A DNA stretch of 51,396 nt from Candidatus Bipolaricaulota bacterium (GTDB lineage: Bacteria; Bipolaricaulota; Bipolaricaulia; RBG-16-55-9; DRXL01), in contig JANXAU010000031.1 in assembly GCA_025061735.1 (NCBI GenBank), positions 1 to 51,396 on the forward strand, written 5' to 3'. This document shows positions 12,038-21,611 of this stretch, piece by piece. Each line of letters starts with the position of its first letter. Position 1 is the first letter of the stretch. Made by a program: the position numbers and the translations under genes. The notes below the pieces were generated by a model, which ran no database searches, had not been told where the DNA came from, and worked only from the letters and a program-made list of their open reading frames with translations.

Positions 12038-12721
12038 ATGCGCATTGATATCGTCACGATCTTTCCCCAGATGCTCGAAGGCTTTTTCAGTCTAGGGGTG
12101 ATCGGCCAGGCGCGTCAAGACGGGATCGTGCAGATCCATCTGCACGACCTGCGGGCGTTTACGACCGACAAGCACCGCCAAGTAGACGACCGTCCCTATG
12201 GGGGCGGGCCGGGGATGGTCCTCAAGCCCGAGCCGTTCTTTCGCGCCGTGAGACATATCAAGAGCCAACTGGCGGTCGAGCCGAGGGTGATCTTGCTCTC
12301 GGCTCAAGGGAGGCTCTTCACACAGAAGATGGCTCGCGAGCTGGCCCAAGCCCCCGCGCTGATATTGCTCTGTGGGCGCTACGAGGGCGTGGACGAAAGA
12401 GTGCTACACATCTGTACGGATGAGATCTCGATTGGCGACTACGTGCTCAGCGGGGGCGAAGTTGCTGCGGCTGTAGTGGCCGAGGCGGTGGCGCGGCTGG
12501 TGCCGGGGGTCGTAGGCCGACAAGAGTCGTTAGAGCAAGACTCGTTTTCGGAGGAGGGGCTGCTGGGACCGCCGCAGTACACGCGCCCGCCGGAATTTGA
12601 GGGCTTGAAAGTCCCCGAGGTGCTCCTGACGGGGGATCATCGGCGGATTGAGGAGTTTCGGCGGCGAGCGGCATTGGAGAAGACGCTCAAGAATAGACCG
12701 GACTTGCTCCAAAAAAGATGA
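12038..12721 (+). CDS. trmD: tRNA (guanine-N1)-methyltransferase TrmD
   Basis: MRIDIVTIFPQMLEGFFSLGVIGQARQDG...DRPYGGGPGMVLKPEP...LLCGRYEGVDERV...SIGDYVLSGGEVAA. Confidence 0.97.
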   Translation: MRIDIVTIFPQMLEGFFSLGVIGQARQDGIVQIHLHDLRAFTTDKHRQVDDRPYGGGPGMVLKPEPFFRAVRHIKSQLAVEPRVILLSAQGRLFTQKMARELAQAPALILLCGRYEGVDERVLHICTDEISIGDYVLSGGEVAAAVVAEAVARLVPGVVGRQESLEQDSFSEEGLLGPPQYTRPPEFEGLKVPEVLLTGDHRRIEEFRRRAALEKTLKNRPDLLQKR

Positions 12722-12733
12722 AGGCAGCGAGCT

Positions 12734-13300
12734 ATGGGCAATCTCTACATTGGGCTGCTGCACTATCCTTGTCGCGACCGGCACGACAAGATCATCACGA
12801 CGATGCTCACTCCTCTTGATATTACAGATATTGCGCGCAGCGCGTGCACGTTTGGAGTGACGCGCTTTGACGTGATCACGCCGCTGGAGAGCCAGCAGCA
12901 GATCGCCCGTAAGCTGTTAGACTATTGGATGACCGCGCGCGTGGATTTGGCCTTTCGTCGACCGGCCTTGCAACTCGTGCGCGTAGTTGATAGACTAGAA
13001 GCCAGTTTGTCTGGCGTGTTGCGCGAAGAGGGCCTCGCCCCGGTGGTGATCGGCACCGACGCGCGCGAGCTGGCGCTGCCGCGCATCAGCTACCGGCGCC
13101 TGCGTCAGAGGCTCGACGAGGAGCCTACCCCCGTCTACCTGCTCTTTGGGACCGGCTGGGGAGTGGCTCTCGAAGTTCTGGAGCGCGTGGACTATCTGTT
13201 ACCGCCGGTCTGGGGCCCGACGGAGTATAATCACTTATCGGTGCGCGCGGCCGTGGCGATTATCTTGGATCGGCTGCGCGGGCGAAGGGAGGACGTATGA
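12734..13300 (+). CDS. SPOUT-like RNA methyltransferase family protein found in trmD operons
   Basis: [55 protein letters not shown]...[10 protein letters not shown]; position between trmD and rplS, as in Aquifex/Thermotoga relatives. Confidence 0.75.
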   Translation: MGNLYIGLLHYPCRDRHDKIITTMLTPLDITDIARSACTFGVTRFDVITPLESQQQIARKLLDYWMTARVDLAFRRPALQLVRVVDRLEASLSGVLREEGLAPVVIGTDARELALPRISYRRLRQRLDEEPTPVYLLFGTGWGVALEVLERVDYLLPPVWGPTEYNHLSVRAAVAIILDRLRGRREDV

Positions 13301-13632
13301 AGGAGATTCGCGAGCTAGAGAAGCAATTCTTCAAGACAGATCTGCCGGATTTTCGCGCCGGCGATACGATCCGCGTCCACGAGCGCGTGTTGGAGGGCGG
13401 GGACGGCAAGGAGCGGATTCAGATCTTCGAGGGAATTGTGATATCCAGGCGCGGTAGCGGCACCTCGGAGACGTTTACCGTGCGCAAGATCTCCTCGGGA
13501 ATTGGTGTCGAGAAGATCTTTCCTGTGCACTCGCCGCGGATAGCGAAGATCGAGCTGGTGGAGCGGGGGCGCGCGCGCCGTGCCAAACTGCACTATCTGC
13601 GCCGGCAGGCAATTAAAGCGGCCAATCTCTAG
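13297..13632 (+). CDS. rplS: 50S ribosomal protein L19
   Basis: [64 protein letters not shown]. Confidence 0.97.
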   Translation: MKEIRELEKQFFKTDLPDFRAGDTIRVHERVLEGGDGKERIQIFEGIVISRRGSGTSETFTVRKISSGIGVEKIFPVHSPRIAKIELVERGRARRAKLHYLRRQAIKAANL

Positions 13633-13635
13633 CGA

Positions 13636-14373
13636 ATGCCTGAAGAGCTCAAGCCGATCGAGTCATTCGACCCTCCTCCCCCGGCGTCGGCACCGGGGGA
13701 GGGGGCTGAAGTTAGCGAGGGGCACTCCAAGCCCTGGTTGGCGCGTGCGCTGCAGCGCCTGGGAATCGAGACGTCCCCCTTTGCAGATTGGGTGCTCGAC
13801 TGGGTGCAAGTCATCGCGATCGCGGGGGTCTTAGCGCTCTTGACGATGAACTTCGTCGTGGTGCGGATGCGCGTCCCCACCGGCTCGATGGAGCCGACGA
13901 TCGTCGCGGGCAGCTCGTTCTTTGTGGACAAGATCAGCTTTTACTTTCGCAAGCCTCAAGCGGGCGATATCATCGTCTTTTGGCATAACGAGGGCACCGA
14001 TGAGGCCCCGCGCTGGGTGCGCTATGTCAAAAGGCTGATTGCCACTGGGGGGCAGACAGTCCAGATCAAAGATTGCTATGTCTATGTCAACGGCGTCCCC
14101 ATGACCGACGATGCGTTCAATCATCCGGGACATCCCCATCCCGAAAGACAGTGCTATTACAATTCTGGGAAGATGAACGACCCCAATGAGATTTTGGTCG
14201 TTCCGCCGGGGCACTATTTTGTCTTGGGGGATAACAGCCGCAACAGTTTGGATGGGCGTTTTTGGGAGTTCCCGTTTGTCTGTGAAGACAAATTTATTGG
14301 GGAGCCGTTCTTGAAGGTCTGGCCCCCCGATCAGATCGGCTTTATGAACGGGTACTTCGGGAACCCTCGCTAA
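13636..14373 (+). CDS. lepB: Signal peptidase I
   Basis: VRMRVPTGSMEPTIVAGSSFFVDK, RYVKRLIATGGQTVQI, HYFVLGDNSRNSLDGRFW. Confidence 0.93.
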   Translation: MPEELKPIESFDPPPPASAPGEGAEVSEGHSKPWLARALQRLGIETSPFADWVLDWVQVIAIAGVLALLTMNFVVVRMRVPTGSMEPTIVAGSSFFVDKISFYFRKPQAGDIIVFWHNEGTDEAPRWVRYVKRLIATGGQTVQIKDCYVYVNGVPMTDDAFNHPGHPHPERQCYYNSGKMNDPNEILVVPPGHYFVLGDNSRNSLDGRFWEFPFVCEDKFIGEPFLKVWPPDQIGFMNGYFGNPR

Positions 14374-14393
14374 GCCGTCAGCGACAAGAGAGT

Positions 14394-14422
14394 TTGCAAG
14401 ATCGTCCTCAATTGAGTATGAA
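14394..14422 (+). promoter_or_regulatory. Putative promoter of the TPR gene (near-leaderless)
   Basis: TTGCAA-N17-TATGAA, 9 nt before the GTG start. Confidence 0.45.
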
Positions 14423-14431
14423 TGAAAAGCT

Positions 14432-15328
14432 GTGACCAAGATTAAAAAGTTCTATGGGCCGATGGCGCTTGTGCTCCTGGTGCTGTTGACCAGCGGCAGC
14501 CTGTGGGCCATCCAAAATCATCGCAACGCTGCGGATAGGGAAAAACCAAATCAATCTGTCGTTTTGCAGCCCCCTCCCAAGCCACAACCATCCCCTAGAA
14601 GCGAGACGGGTTTGCCCGTAGTGCCTGTCGTCGCTACCGTCGAGCAGCTTCGTGCGCTCTACGCTCAAGCTCAAGAGCAGCTCTACAACTCGCCGTCGAG
14701 CAGCGCGTACACAAGAGCGCTGGAGCTGCTCTGGCGAGTCCGTGATCTGGTAGATCAGGCAGAGCTTTCGGAGGTCGAGCATTTGTATTGGCTCGGTCGG
14801 ATCGAATTCGATCTGGGCAGTTGGTATCAAGGGGCCGTTTACGGAGAAGGCCCGGAGGCGCAGCGTGCGTTGCCCTACTATGAGAGGGCTTATCAGCTCG
14901 CTCAGGAGTTGGTACAGCGTGCTCCAGAGTTTTCTGAGGGGCATCGGCTTTTGGGGGAGTCGCTGATGCGGGTGATCAGCTTGAAGGGTTGGTTTCACGC
15001 GCTCGTTCACGCTAGAACGGCCAAAGAAGCGCTGGAGCGCGCGTTGGTGCTTGACCCTCAGAACGCTGAAGCCCATCTTGCGTTGGGGGTCTATTATCTC
15101 TACGCGCCGGCGCTCTTTGGGGGAGATCTCCACAGAGCGTTGAGCGAGTTCGCGCAAAGCGAAGCGTTGACATCGAACGAGACAGTACGCTTTCTCTCCC
15201 ATCGCTGGAGCGGGGTGGCGTATGCCAAGATGGGAAAGACTGCTGAAGCGCGCGAAGCGTTTCAGAAAGCGTTGGCGATCTACCCCAACAGTGCATGGGA
15301 TCGAAATGAGCTGAATAAACTACGATAG
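14432..15328 (+). CDS. Membrane-anchored TPR-repeat protein
   Basis: N-terminal TM segment, then TPR-like helices (AKEALERALVLDPQNAEAHLALGVYY, AREAFQKALAIYPNSAWDRNEL). Confidence 0.75.
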   Translation: MTKIKKFYGPMALVLLVLLTSGSLWAIQNHRNAADREKPNQSVVLQPPPKPQPSPRSETGLPVVPVVATVEQLRALYAQAQEQLYNSPSSSAYTRALELLWRVRDLVDQAELSEVEHLYWLGRIEFDLGSWYQGAVYGEGPEAQRALPYYERAYQLAQELVQRAPEFSEGHRLLGESLMRVISLKGWFHALVHARTAKEALERALVLDPQNAEAHLALGVYYLYAPALFGGDLHRALSEFAQSEALTSNETVRFLSHRWSGVAYAKMGKTAEAREAFQKALAIYPNSAWDRNELNKLR

Positions 15329-15337
15329 GAGGCTTTT

Positions 15338-16693
15338 ATGGAGAGAGTCTTTCGCTACATTGACGACCATCGCGACGAGTTTGTTGAGCGTCTCCGGACG
15401 CTCTTGCGCCAGCCCAGCGTCGCGGCGCAGAATCTGGGCATGGAGCCGTGCGCCAAGCTCGTCCAGCAGATGCTCGACGGCGTCGGCTTCAAGACCCAAC
15501 TTTTCTCTACCGACGGCTTCCCCGTCGTCTACGGCGAACTGGAGGGCGAAAGCGAAAAGACTCTAATGTTCTACGATCACTACGACGTGCAGCCCCCAGA
15601 GCCGTTGGAGCTATGGGAGTCCGACCCGTGGGACCCGCAGATTCGCGATGGAAAACTCTACGCGCGCGGGGCTTCAGACAACAAAGGCGATCTGACAGCC
15701 CGACTCTGCGCTCTAGAAGCCTATCAGAAAGTCATGGGCAAGCTGCCCATCACGATAAAATTCGTGATCGAAGGGGAAGAGGAGATCGGCAGCCCGCATC
15801 TGGGGCAGTTCGTCCAAGAGCACAAGAATCTCTTGAAAGCCGACGGCTGCATCTGGGAGTTCGGACACAAAGACTTAAAAGATATCCCCCAAATCTATCT
15901 GGGATTGAAGGGGATCTGTTATGTCGAACTACGGGCTAAGGGCGCAGCGAGCGATCAGCACTCGTCGTGGGGGACGATCGTGCCCAACCCGGCGTGGCGC
16001 TTGGTCTGGGCGCTGAGCACGCTGAAAGACGAAGACGAGAAGATCCATATCAAGGGCTTCACGCGCCGCGTGCGCAAGCCCAGCAAGGCCGAACTCCAAG
16101 CCGTGCAGCGGCTCGACTTCGACGAGGCCGGCTGGCGCGAGAAGTTCGGCATCCGTCATTATCTGTTGAAGCTGCGGGGCAACAAGCTCAAATATAAACA
16201 CTACTTTGAGCCGACGTGCACGATCTGCGGGATCTGGAGCGGCTACACCGGGCCGGGACCCAAAACCGTCCTCCCTGCCGAAGCACGAGCGAAGATTGAC
16301 TTTCGCCTAGTCCCCGATCAGGACCCGGATGAGATCGTGAAACTGCTAAGAAGACATCTAAAGAAGCACGGCTTTGACGACATCGAAGTGATCGGGATGC
16401 ACGGGACCTATCCGGCGCGCACGCCGATGGACGACCCGTTGGTGGGGATTGTCCAGCGCACCGCCGAGAGCATCTACGGAGTTAGGCCCGGCGTGCATCC
16501 GACCTCGGCCGCCAGCGGCCCGATGTACGTGCTCTGCCAGCAGTTGGGTATCCCTGCGGTCTCGACGGGCATCGGCTACGCGCACTCCAATACCCATGCC
16601 CCCAACGAGAACATTCGTATTGGGGACTTCCTTCAAGGGATCAAGCACATCGCGAGTATCGTGCACGAGTTTGGGGTCACTGCCACGGGATGA
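15338..16693 (+). CDS. M20 family metallopeptidase (dipeptidase-like)
   Basis: LMFYDHYDVQPPEP, YARGASDNKGDLTARLCA, FVIEGEEEIGSPHL, YAHSNTHAPNENIRI. Confidence 0.92.
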   Translation: MERVFRYIDDHRDEFVERLRTLLRQPSVAAQNLGMEPCAKLVQQMLDGVGFKTQLFSTDGFPVVYGELEGESEKTLMFYDHYDVQPPEPLELWESDPWDPQIRDGKLYARGASDNKGDLTARLCALEAYQKVMGKLPITIKFVIEGEEEIGSPHLGQFVQEHKNLLKADGCIWEFGHKDLKDIPQIYLGLKGICYVELRAKGAASDQHSSWGTIVPNPAWRLVWALSTLKDEDEKIHIKGFTRRVRKPSKAELQAVQRLDFDEAGWREKFGIRHYLLKLRGNKLKYKHYFEPTCTICGIWSGYTGPGPKTVLPAEARAKIDFRLVPDQDPDEIVKLLRRHLKKHGFDDIEVIGMHGTYPARTPMDDPLVGIVQRTAESIYGVRPGVHPTSAASGPMYVLCQQLGIPAVSTGIGYAHSNTHAPNENIRIGDFLQGIKHIASIVHEFGVTATG

Positions 16694-17729
16694 CCCACTC
16701 CCACTGCGGCCCGCGGAAGTACTGACCAATGATAATCAAGATGATCGCCGCGAGCATCAGCGATGTGAAGAGCAGGGTAGTGACGGGGCGGTCGCGCAGG
16801 CGTCTCCCGACGGGCTTGCTCTTGTCTTTGCGCCAGAATTCTAGATAAGGCTCAATATACGGAATTGCGATGAGGAAGAGCACGAAGAGAGCTGGTATGA
16901 TCACGCCCCCAATCGCCACGCTGGTAAACGGCCCGACGTTGGGCGAGATCGCCAGCAGCTCTTGAATCCCTACAAAGTACCAAGGAGCTTTTTCGGGGTT
17001 GGGCGTGAACGAGGGCGTCGCTGGCTCTTCTAGAGGTGCATCCCGAAAGACCGAATAGACCCCCAACCCCGCCAAGAGCAGGAAGAAGAGCGTGAACGAG
17101 ACGTAGAGAAAGTACGGGTACATGATGATCTCTTCTTCTTCGGCGGGGAGGCGTTTGGCAAATGCATCTAAGATCTTCTGGACCTGCTCTTCGGTGAGGG
17201 TCTCTTTGGTTGGGACTTCCTGGAGCTTGCGCTCTTTGGCGATATAGTTGAAGATCGCGTAGAGCGCTTCGAAGTCTTTGGGGTCGCCGCCGCCATCGGC
17301 GAGCGCCTCGGCACGATGGCTCAGATCGCGCAGGCGCTTGACCGTGATCGTGTGAGAGGTCGCGAGGCGCTTCAGGGGCACGTGCTCGGCCGCATAGGCC
17401 ATTACGTCGCGAATGATAGCGGGATCAATCTGGATCGCCTCGGCGACTTCGTAGCCTGGAACCTCGACTTCGATATCTTGCGTGACGTTGATCTGGCAGC
17501 TTAAGCGCCAGCCCTGAGCGATCTGCTCTTCTCCCAGAACATCCAGCTCGTTCTGGTTAGGGTCTCCAGCGCCCTTGCGCACCCGCACCGCGCAGGTCGA
17601 GCACTGCCCTTGGCCGTTGCACGTCGCGGGCAGCTGATCGTCGTAGCGCGTATCTTGAAGCAGCTTGAGCAGGTTCGTCCCAGCTTTGACGTCGAATTCC
17701 CTCTGGCCTAGGATGACGACTTTTGGCAT
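16677..17729 (-). CDS. Fusion protein: N-terminal [2Fe-2S] ferredoxin + C-terminal cytochrome b/b6f subunit IV-like domain
   Basis: N-terminal CNGQGQCSTCAVRV...WRLSC [2Fe-2S] ligand pattern; C-terminal TM segments with NPEKAPWYFVGIQELL (PEWY-type Qo-loop region). Confidence 0.85.
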   Translation of the reverse strand: MPKVVILGQREFDVKAGTNLLKLLQDTRYDDQLPATCNGQGQCSTCAVRVRKGAGDPNQNELDVLGEEQIAQGWRLSCQINVTQDIEVEVPGYEVAEAIQIDPAIIRDVMAYAAEHVPLKRLATSHTITVKRLRDLSHRAEALADGGGDPKDFEALYAIFNYIAKERKLQEVPTKETLTEEQVQKILDAFAKRLPAEEEEIIMYPYFLYVSFTLFFLLLAGLGVYSVFRDAPLEEPATPSFTPNPEKAPWYFVGIQELLAISPNVGPFTSVAIGGVIIPALFVLFLIAIPYIEPYLEFWRKDKSKPVGRRLRDRPVTTLLFTSLMLAAIILIIIGQYFRGPQWEWVIPWQ

Positions 17730-17733
17730 AGAT

Positions 17734-18372
17734 TTAGGCTTTCACACCCGCTTCTTGAGCCGCTTGGCTCAGGCGCTGGCGCACGGGAGCGCCGCCGGGA
17801 TAGCACCCGTCGAGCTTTGCCCTTCCTGAAGCCAACGCTTCGGCGAACTCCTCGCATGTCGGATACCCACACGCATTACAATCGAAGCCGGGCAGGACCG
17901 CTCGCAGCTTCGCCGCTGTGGGTGAGAGCTTCGCTTTGGGTTCCTCTTCGGCTTTGGGAGCGGCCCCGGCGACCTGCGGCCAGCCCATCACCAACGGCTT
18001 GAAGAGTTCGATCTTGAGATCGTTCTTGAGCGTAAGCTGACACGAGAGAATCCAGCCCTCTTTGCGCAGCTTGTCACTGAGGGGGCCGAGCATCGCGGTC
18101 GTGATCTGTTCAGGGGGGAGGCCCTCCAGCACTTTGACTCGACAGGTCGCGCACGTGCCCTTGCCGCCGCATTGCGCAAAGAGATCATAGCCGGCTTTCT
18201 TGAGCGCGGCCATCAAGTTCTGCCCCAACGGCAGCACCAATTCGTTGCCGTCGTTGGTGATCGCGACGCGGGCCTCGCCCTCGACCCGCAAGAGATTATT
18301 AACAATCGCTAAGACGAGCGCGACCGAGAAGGCCATCAAGGCCATCGTGCCGATCGCCACCAGATAGGGCAT
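17734..18372 (-). CDS. Chimeric NqrF/RnfB-like iron-sulfur protein (TM + [2Fe-2S] + RnfB-type 4Fe-4S domain; no FAD/NADH domain visible)
   Basis: TM; CGGKGTCATCRVKV...WILSC ([2Fe-2S]); LPGFDCNACGYPTCEEFAEALASGRAKLDGCYPGG (RnfB-like Fe-S domain). Confidence 0.8.
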   Translation of the reverse strand: MPYLVAIGTMALMAFSVALVLAIVNNLLRVEGEARVAITNDGNELVLPLGQNLMAALKKAGYDLFAQCGGKGTCATCRVKVLEGLPPEQITTAMLGPLSDKLRKEGWILSCQLTLKNDLKIELFKPLVMGWPQVAGAAPKAEEEPKAKLSPTAAKLRAVLPGFDCNACGYPTCEEFAEALASGRAKLDGCYPGGAPVRQRLSQAAQEAGVKA

Positions 18373-18380
18373 AGGCGCTC

Positions 18381-18980
18381 TTACCCTCCAAAGTCGCGGA
18401 TATTAATCATCCCGGAGAAGCCCACGAAGCTCATGGCCATCAGACCGGCGATGATGAGCGCCAATCCCGGCCCCTTTAAGCCTTCGGGGATGGGCGCAAA
18501 GCGCAGGCGCTCGCGGATCGCGGCCATCAAGATAATCGCCAACGCCCAGCCCACTCCTCCTCCAAACCCATATGCCGCGCTCTGCACAAACCCCAGATTC
18601 CACGTGGGGATCGCAAAGAGCACGCCCCCTAAGATCGCGCAGTTCACCGTGATCAACGGCAAGAAGATCCCCAGCGACGTGTAGAGCGCCGGCAGAAACT
18701 GCTTCATGAACATCTCCACGATCTGCACCAAGAACGCGATCGTCACGATAAAGACGATCAGCGAGAGATACCCCACCCCCAACGGCTGCAACACGAAGTG
18801 ATTGATCAGCCAATTGATGGGGATGGTCATCGTCAAGACGAAGATCACCGCCATGCCCATGCCCGACGCCGACGCGTATTCCCCCGAGACCCCTGATACA
18901 AACGGGCAGATCCCCAAGAACGTCGTTAAGAGAATGTTATTAGTCAGAATCGCGCCCATGACGATCAGGAAGATGTCCAT
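18381..18980 (-). CDS. rnfA: Rnf complex subunit RnfA (NqrE homologue)
   Basis: NNILLTTFLGICPFVSGV, VNCAILGGVLFAI, operon context. Confidence 0.92.
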   Translation of the reverse strand: MDIFLIVMGAILTNNILLTTFLGICPFVSGVSGEYASASGMGMAVIFVLTMTIPINWLINHFVLQPLGVGYLSLIVFIVTIAFLVQIVEMFMKQFLPALYTSLGIFLPLITVNCAILGGVLFAIPTWNLGFVQSAAYGFGGGVGWALAIILMAAIRERLRFAPIPEGLKGPGLALIIAGLMAMSFVGFSGMINIRDFGG

Positions 18981-18983
18981 ACC

Positions 18984-19682
18984 CTACGACCCTCCTCCCA
19001 CTTGGCCGCCGGGCGAGAAGTGCTTCACAATCCCGACATAAAGCCCGACCACCAAGAACGCCCCCGCCGGGATGATCATAATCACCCAATTGGTCCAGCC
19101 GCTGAAGAGCTGAATCCCGAACAAGCTACCAAAGCCCAAGAATTCCCGCACGATCCCCAACAGCGTCAGCGACATCGTAAAGCCCAAGCCCACGCCCAGC
19201 GCATCGAGCGCCGAAAGCCCAGGGCTGTTCTGGCTCGCAAACGCCTCAGCACGCCCCAAGACGAAACAGTTCGTGATGATCAACGGGACGTAGGGGCCCA
19301 GCGCCGCGGAGAGCGGCGGCATGTACGCGCGCAAGACAATATCTACGATCGTCACCCAGAACGCGATAATGATCATATACGCCGGTAGCCGGACCTCCGC
19401 GGGGATGACGTTGCGCAGGGCTGCGACCGTTGTGCTGGAGGCCACCGTGGCGACCATCGTCGCCAAGCCCTGCGCCATGCCGTTAATGGCCATGTTGGTC
19501 GCGCCCATCGTCGGGCACATTGCTAGAATCATGCGGAACGTCGGGTTGTCGTCCCAGATGTCGCGAACGAGTTCCTTCCAGCCCTTCGTCTGGGGAAGCT
19601 GCTGGGTCAACGGGATTGCTGGTGCCGATGCCGCTTGCACACTGGCTCCCGTTGGTATCGCCATCGTCTTTGCTTCGGCCAT
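18984..19682 (-). CDS. rnfE: Rnf complex subunit RnfE (NqrD homologue)
   Basis: LVRDIWDDNPTFRMILAMCPTMG, YVPLIITNCFVLGRAEAFAS. Start placed at MAEAKTMA. Confidence 0.92.
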   Translation of the reverse strand: MAEAKTMAIPTGASVQAASAPAIPLTQQLPQTKGWKELVRDIWDDNPTFRMILAMCPTMGATNMAINGMAQGLATMVATVASSTTVAALRNVIPAEVRLPAYMIIIAFWVTIVDIVLRAYMPPLSAALGPYVPLIITNCFVLGRAEAFASQNSPGLSALDALGVGLGFTMSLTLLGIVREFLGFGSLFGIQLFSGWTNWVIMIIPAGAFLVVGLYVGIVKHFSPGGQVGGGS

Positions 19683-19725
19683 CGTCGCCTCACTCCTTCG
19701 GGCGCTTGGACTGCTCGGCGCCCAC

Positions 19726-19752
19726 AAAAGCATACTATATTAGTCTGCTTTT
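19726..19752. other. Hairpin in the rnfG-rnfE intergenic gap
   Basis: AAAAGCATACTA-TAT-TAGTCTGCTTTT, imperfect 12-bp inverted repeat with one mismatch and A/T-tract ends. Confidence 0.6.
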
Positions 19753-19764
19753 TTCAACCCCTGA

Positions 19765-20478
19765 CTACCGGCTCTTCTGCTCGCTATCCAGCGCTTTTTT
19801 GAGCTTGGCGATCGCTTGGTTGAGCAGATCGCGCACGGTCGTAGACGTGAACGTCGCCCCGGTGATCGCGTCGAACTGATAGGGTTTTTTCGGCTGATCG
19901 GGGGCACGGAACTTGACATACTCGATCTTCGGCTCGGTCTGCATATCTGAAAACTGCTTCCAGAACCAGTCTTCGGTCATGCGGAAGCCCAACCCCGGCG
20001 TCTCGCCGATCTCGAACTCGACGACGTGCGCGCCCAGAATCGTCTTGAGATCGGGGCTGAGGGCGACTTGCATCGCGACCAGCCCTTGAAAGCCGCTGCC
20101 CGCAATCCGAATGACATAGGCTTTCAGCTCGCCCCCGATCCTATCGCTATACGCTTTCCAATAGAGAAAGCTGTCGGTCTTAACCTCTTCGATGTGCTCT
20201 CTGAAATACTGATCTATCTCGTCGGCACTGAGCTTGGAGACGCCCTCTTTGGGGAAGAGTTCTTCAGCCGTGTACACGCCCAACGCTACGAGAATGCTGG
20301 AGCGCAGGCGTGCCTTGGCGTTGGCTTCGATCGTCGCTTTGGTGACTTCATTGACGGCGGCTAAGCAGCCTCCCGCTACGATGGCGATCGTCGTCAAGAC
20401 CACTATCATGCGCCACTCTTTCGGGCCGAGAAGCTGCTTCTTCTTTTTGTTTTTGGGAGTCGCGCTCATTGGCTTCAC
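19765..20478 (-). CDS. rnfG: Rnf complex subunit RnfG (FMN-binding)
   Basis: DAITGATFTSTTVRDLLNQ flavinylation motif; N-terminal TM. Confidence 0.9.
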   Translation of the reverse strand: MKPMSATPKNKKKKQLLGPKEWRMIVVLTTIAIVAGGCLAAVNEVTKATIEANAKARLRSSILVALGVYTAEELFPKEGVSKLSADEIDQYFREHIEEVKTDSFLYWKAYSDRIGGELKAYVIRIAGSGFQGLVAMQVALSPDLKTILGAHVVEFEIGETPGLGFRMTEDWFWKQFSDMQTEPKIEYVKFRAPDQPKKPYQFDAITGATFTSTTVRDLLNQAIAKLKKALDSEQKSR

Positions 20479-21611
20479 CTCCGAGAGATCGCCGGTCCGG
20501 CGTAGGCTTTGGGGATGGTAAACCGATCCAACAACGGCGTGAACAGATTACCGATCAGAATGGAAAACGTGACCCACTCGGCGTAGCCCGTCAGGCCACG
20601 TCCCAGCACGGTCAAGACGCCCAGCATGATGCCGAAGATCCACTTGCCGCGCCGCGTCATCGGGCTGGTCACGGGATCTGTTGCGTTCAAAAACGCGGCG
20701 AAGAGCAGGCCCCCAGAGAGCACCGCGAAGAGGCCATCGGGGAAGCGCGTCGGCGCGATGAAGTGCAAGAACTGCGAAAACAAGCCCGTCGTCACGATCA
20801 TCACAATCGAGACGCGCCAGTCAATCACGCGCGTGTAGAGCATATACGCGCCCCCCAAGAGCAACAAGAGGGGGAACCCTGCTCCGAGGCTGTCCGCTCT
20901 TCCAATGCCTGTTACGAGTGTAAAGAGATCCGGCACCGGAAGATTCGGATCGTTAAACGCCCCCAAGGGAGTTGCCTTGGCAATCGCATCGATGCCCTTG
21001 GCGGTCTCGGGAGACCAGTGCACAAAGCCACCCAGCCCGTCGGTGAGGGGATTGAAGGGCGTGTACCAATACACGGTCATCTCTCGAGGGAAGGTCAGCA
21101 ACAAGAAAGCCCGCCCGGTGATCGCCGGGTTGAAGATATTGTAGCCCGAACCGCCAAAGATCTCTTTGATGACAATCGCTACGGCAATCCCTACAGCGAT
21201 TATCCACCAATTCTCGACGCGCCCCAGCGTCGGCGGCAGCGCCAACGCGTAGAGCATACACGTTACTAAGAGTCCTTCGGTGATCTCGTGACGCCGGATC
21301 GCGCAGAAGGTCAACTCCACTATTCCTCCGACGACATAAGTGACGAGCAGAATCGCCAGCGTAGACCAGCCATAGCAATAGATCGCTGCGATCACCAACG
21401 GGATACACGCGATCAACGGTGTGCCCATATAGCGCTGCATCCCGATCGCATCGCGAATGTAGGGGGCCTGACGGGCGGCCTTGTCGCTGCCGCCGAAGAT
21501 CGCGTCCTTAAGGCCCTCCCACAAAATAGCCAAGCCCTCGCGCTTCTGCTCTTTCAGTCGGTGATGAACGCGCTCGAAAAACTCATAGACTCTCTCTGGA
21601 AATCCCATCAT
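20475..21611 (-). CDS. rnfD: Rnf complex subunit RnfD (NqrB homologue)
   Basis: Multi-TM; FGGSGYNIFNPAITGRAFLLLTFP, DAIAKATPLGAF, FLNATDPVTSPMTRRGKWIFGI. Confidence 0.92.
   Translation of the reverse strand: MMGFPERVYEFFERVHHRLKEQKREGLAILWEGLKDAIFGGSDKAARQAPYIRDAIGMQRYMGTPLIACIPLVIAAIYCYGWSTLAILLVTYVVGGIVELTFCAIRRHEITEGLLVTCMLYALALPPTLGRVENWWIIAVGIAVAIVIKEIFGGSGYNIFNPAITGRAFLLLTFPREMTVYWYTPFNPLTDGLGGFVHWSPETAKGIDAIAKATPLGAFNDPNLPVPDLFTLVTGIGRADSLGAGFPLLLLLGGAYMLYTRVIDWRVSIVMIVTTGLFSQFLHFIAPTRFPDGLFAVLSGGLLFAAFLNATDPVTSPMTRRGKWIFGIMLGVLTVLGRGLTGYAEWVTFSILIGNLFTPLLDRFTIPKAYAGPAISRR

Noticed and set aside
20469-21269. 266-aa plus-strand ORF opposite rnfD
   Set aside because: Antisense to a clear membrane subunit; composition rich in R/Q/H typical of antisense reading, no domain.
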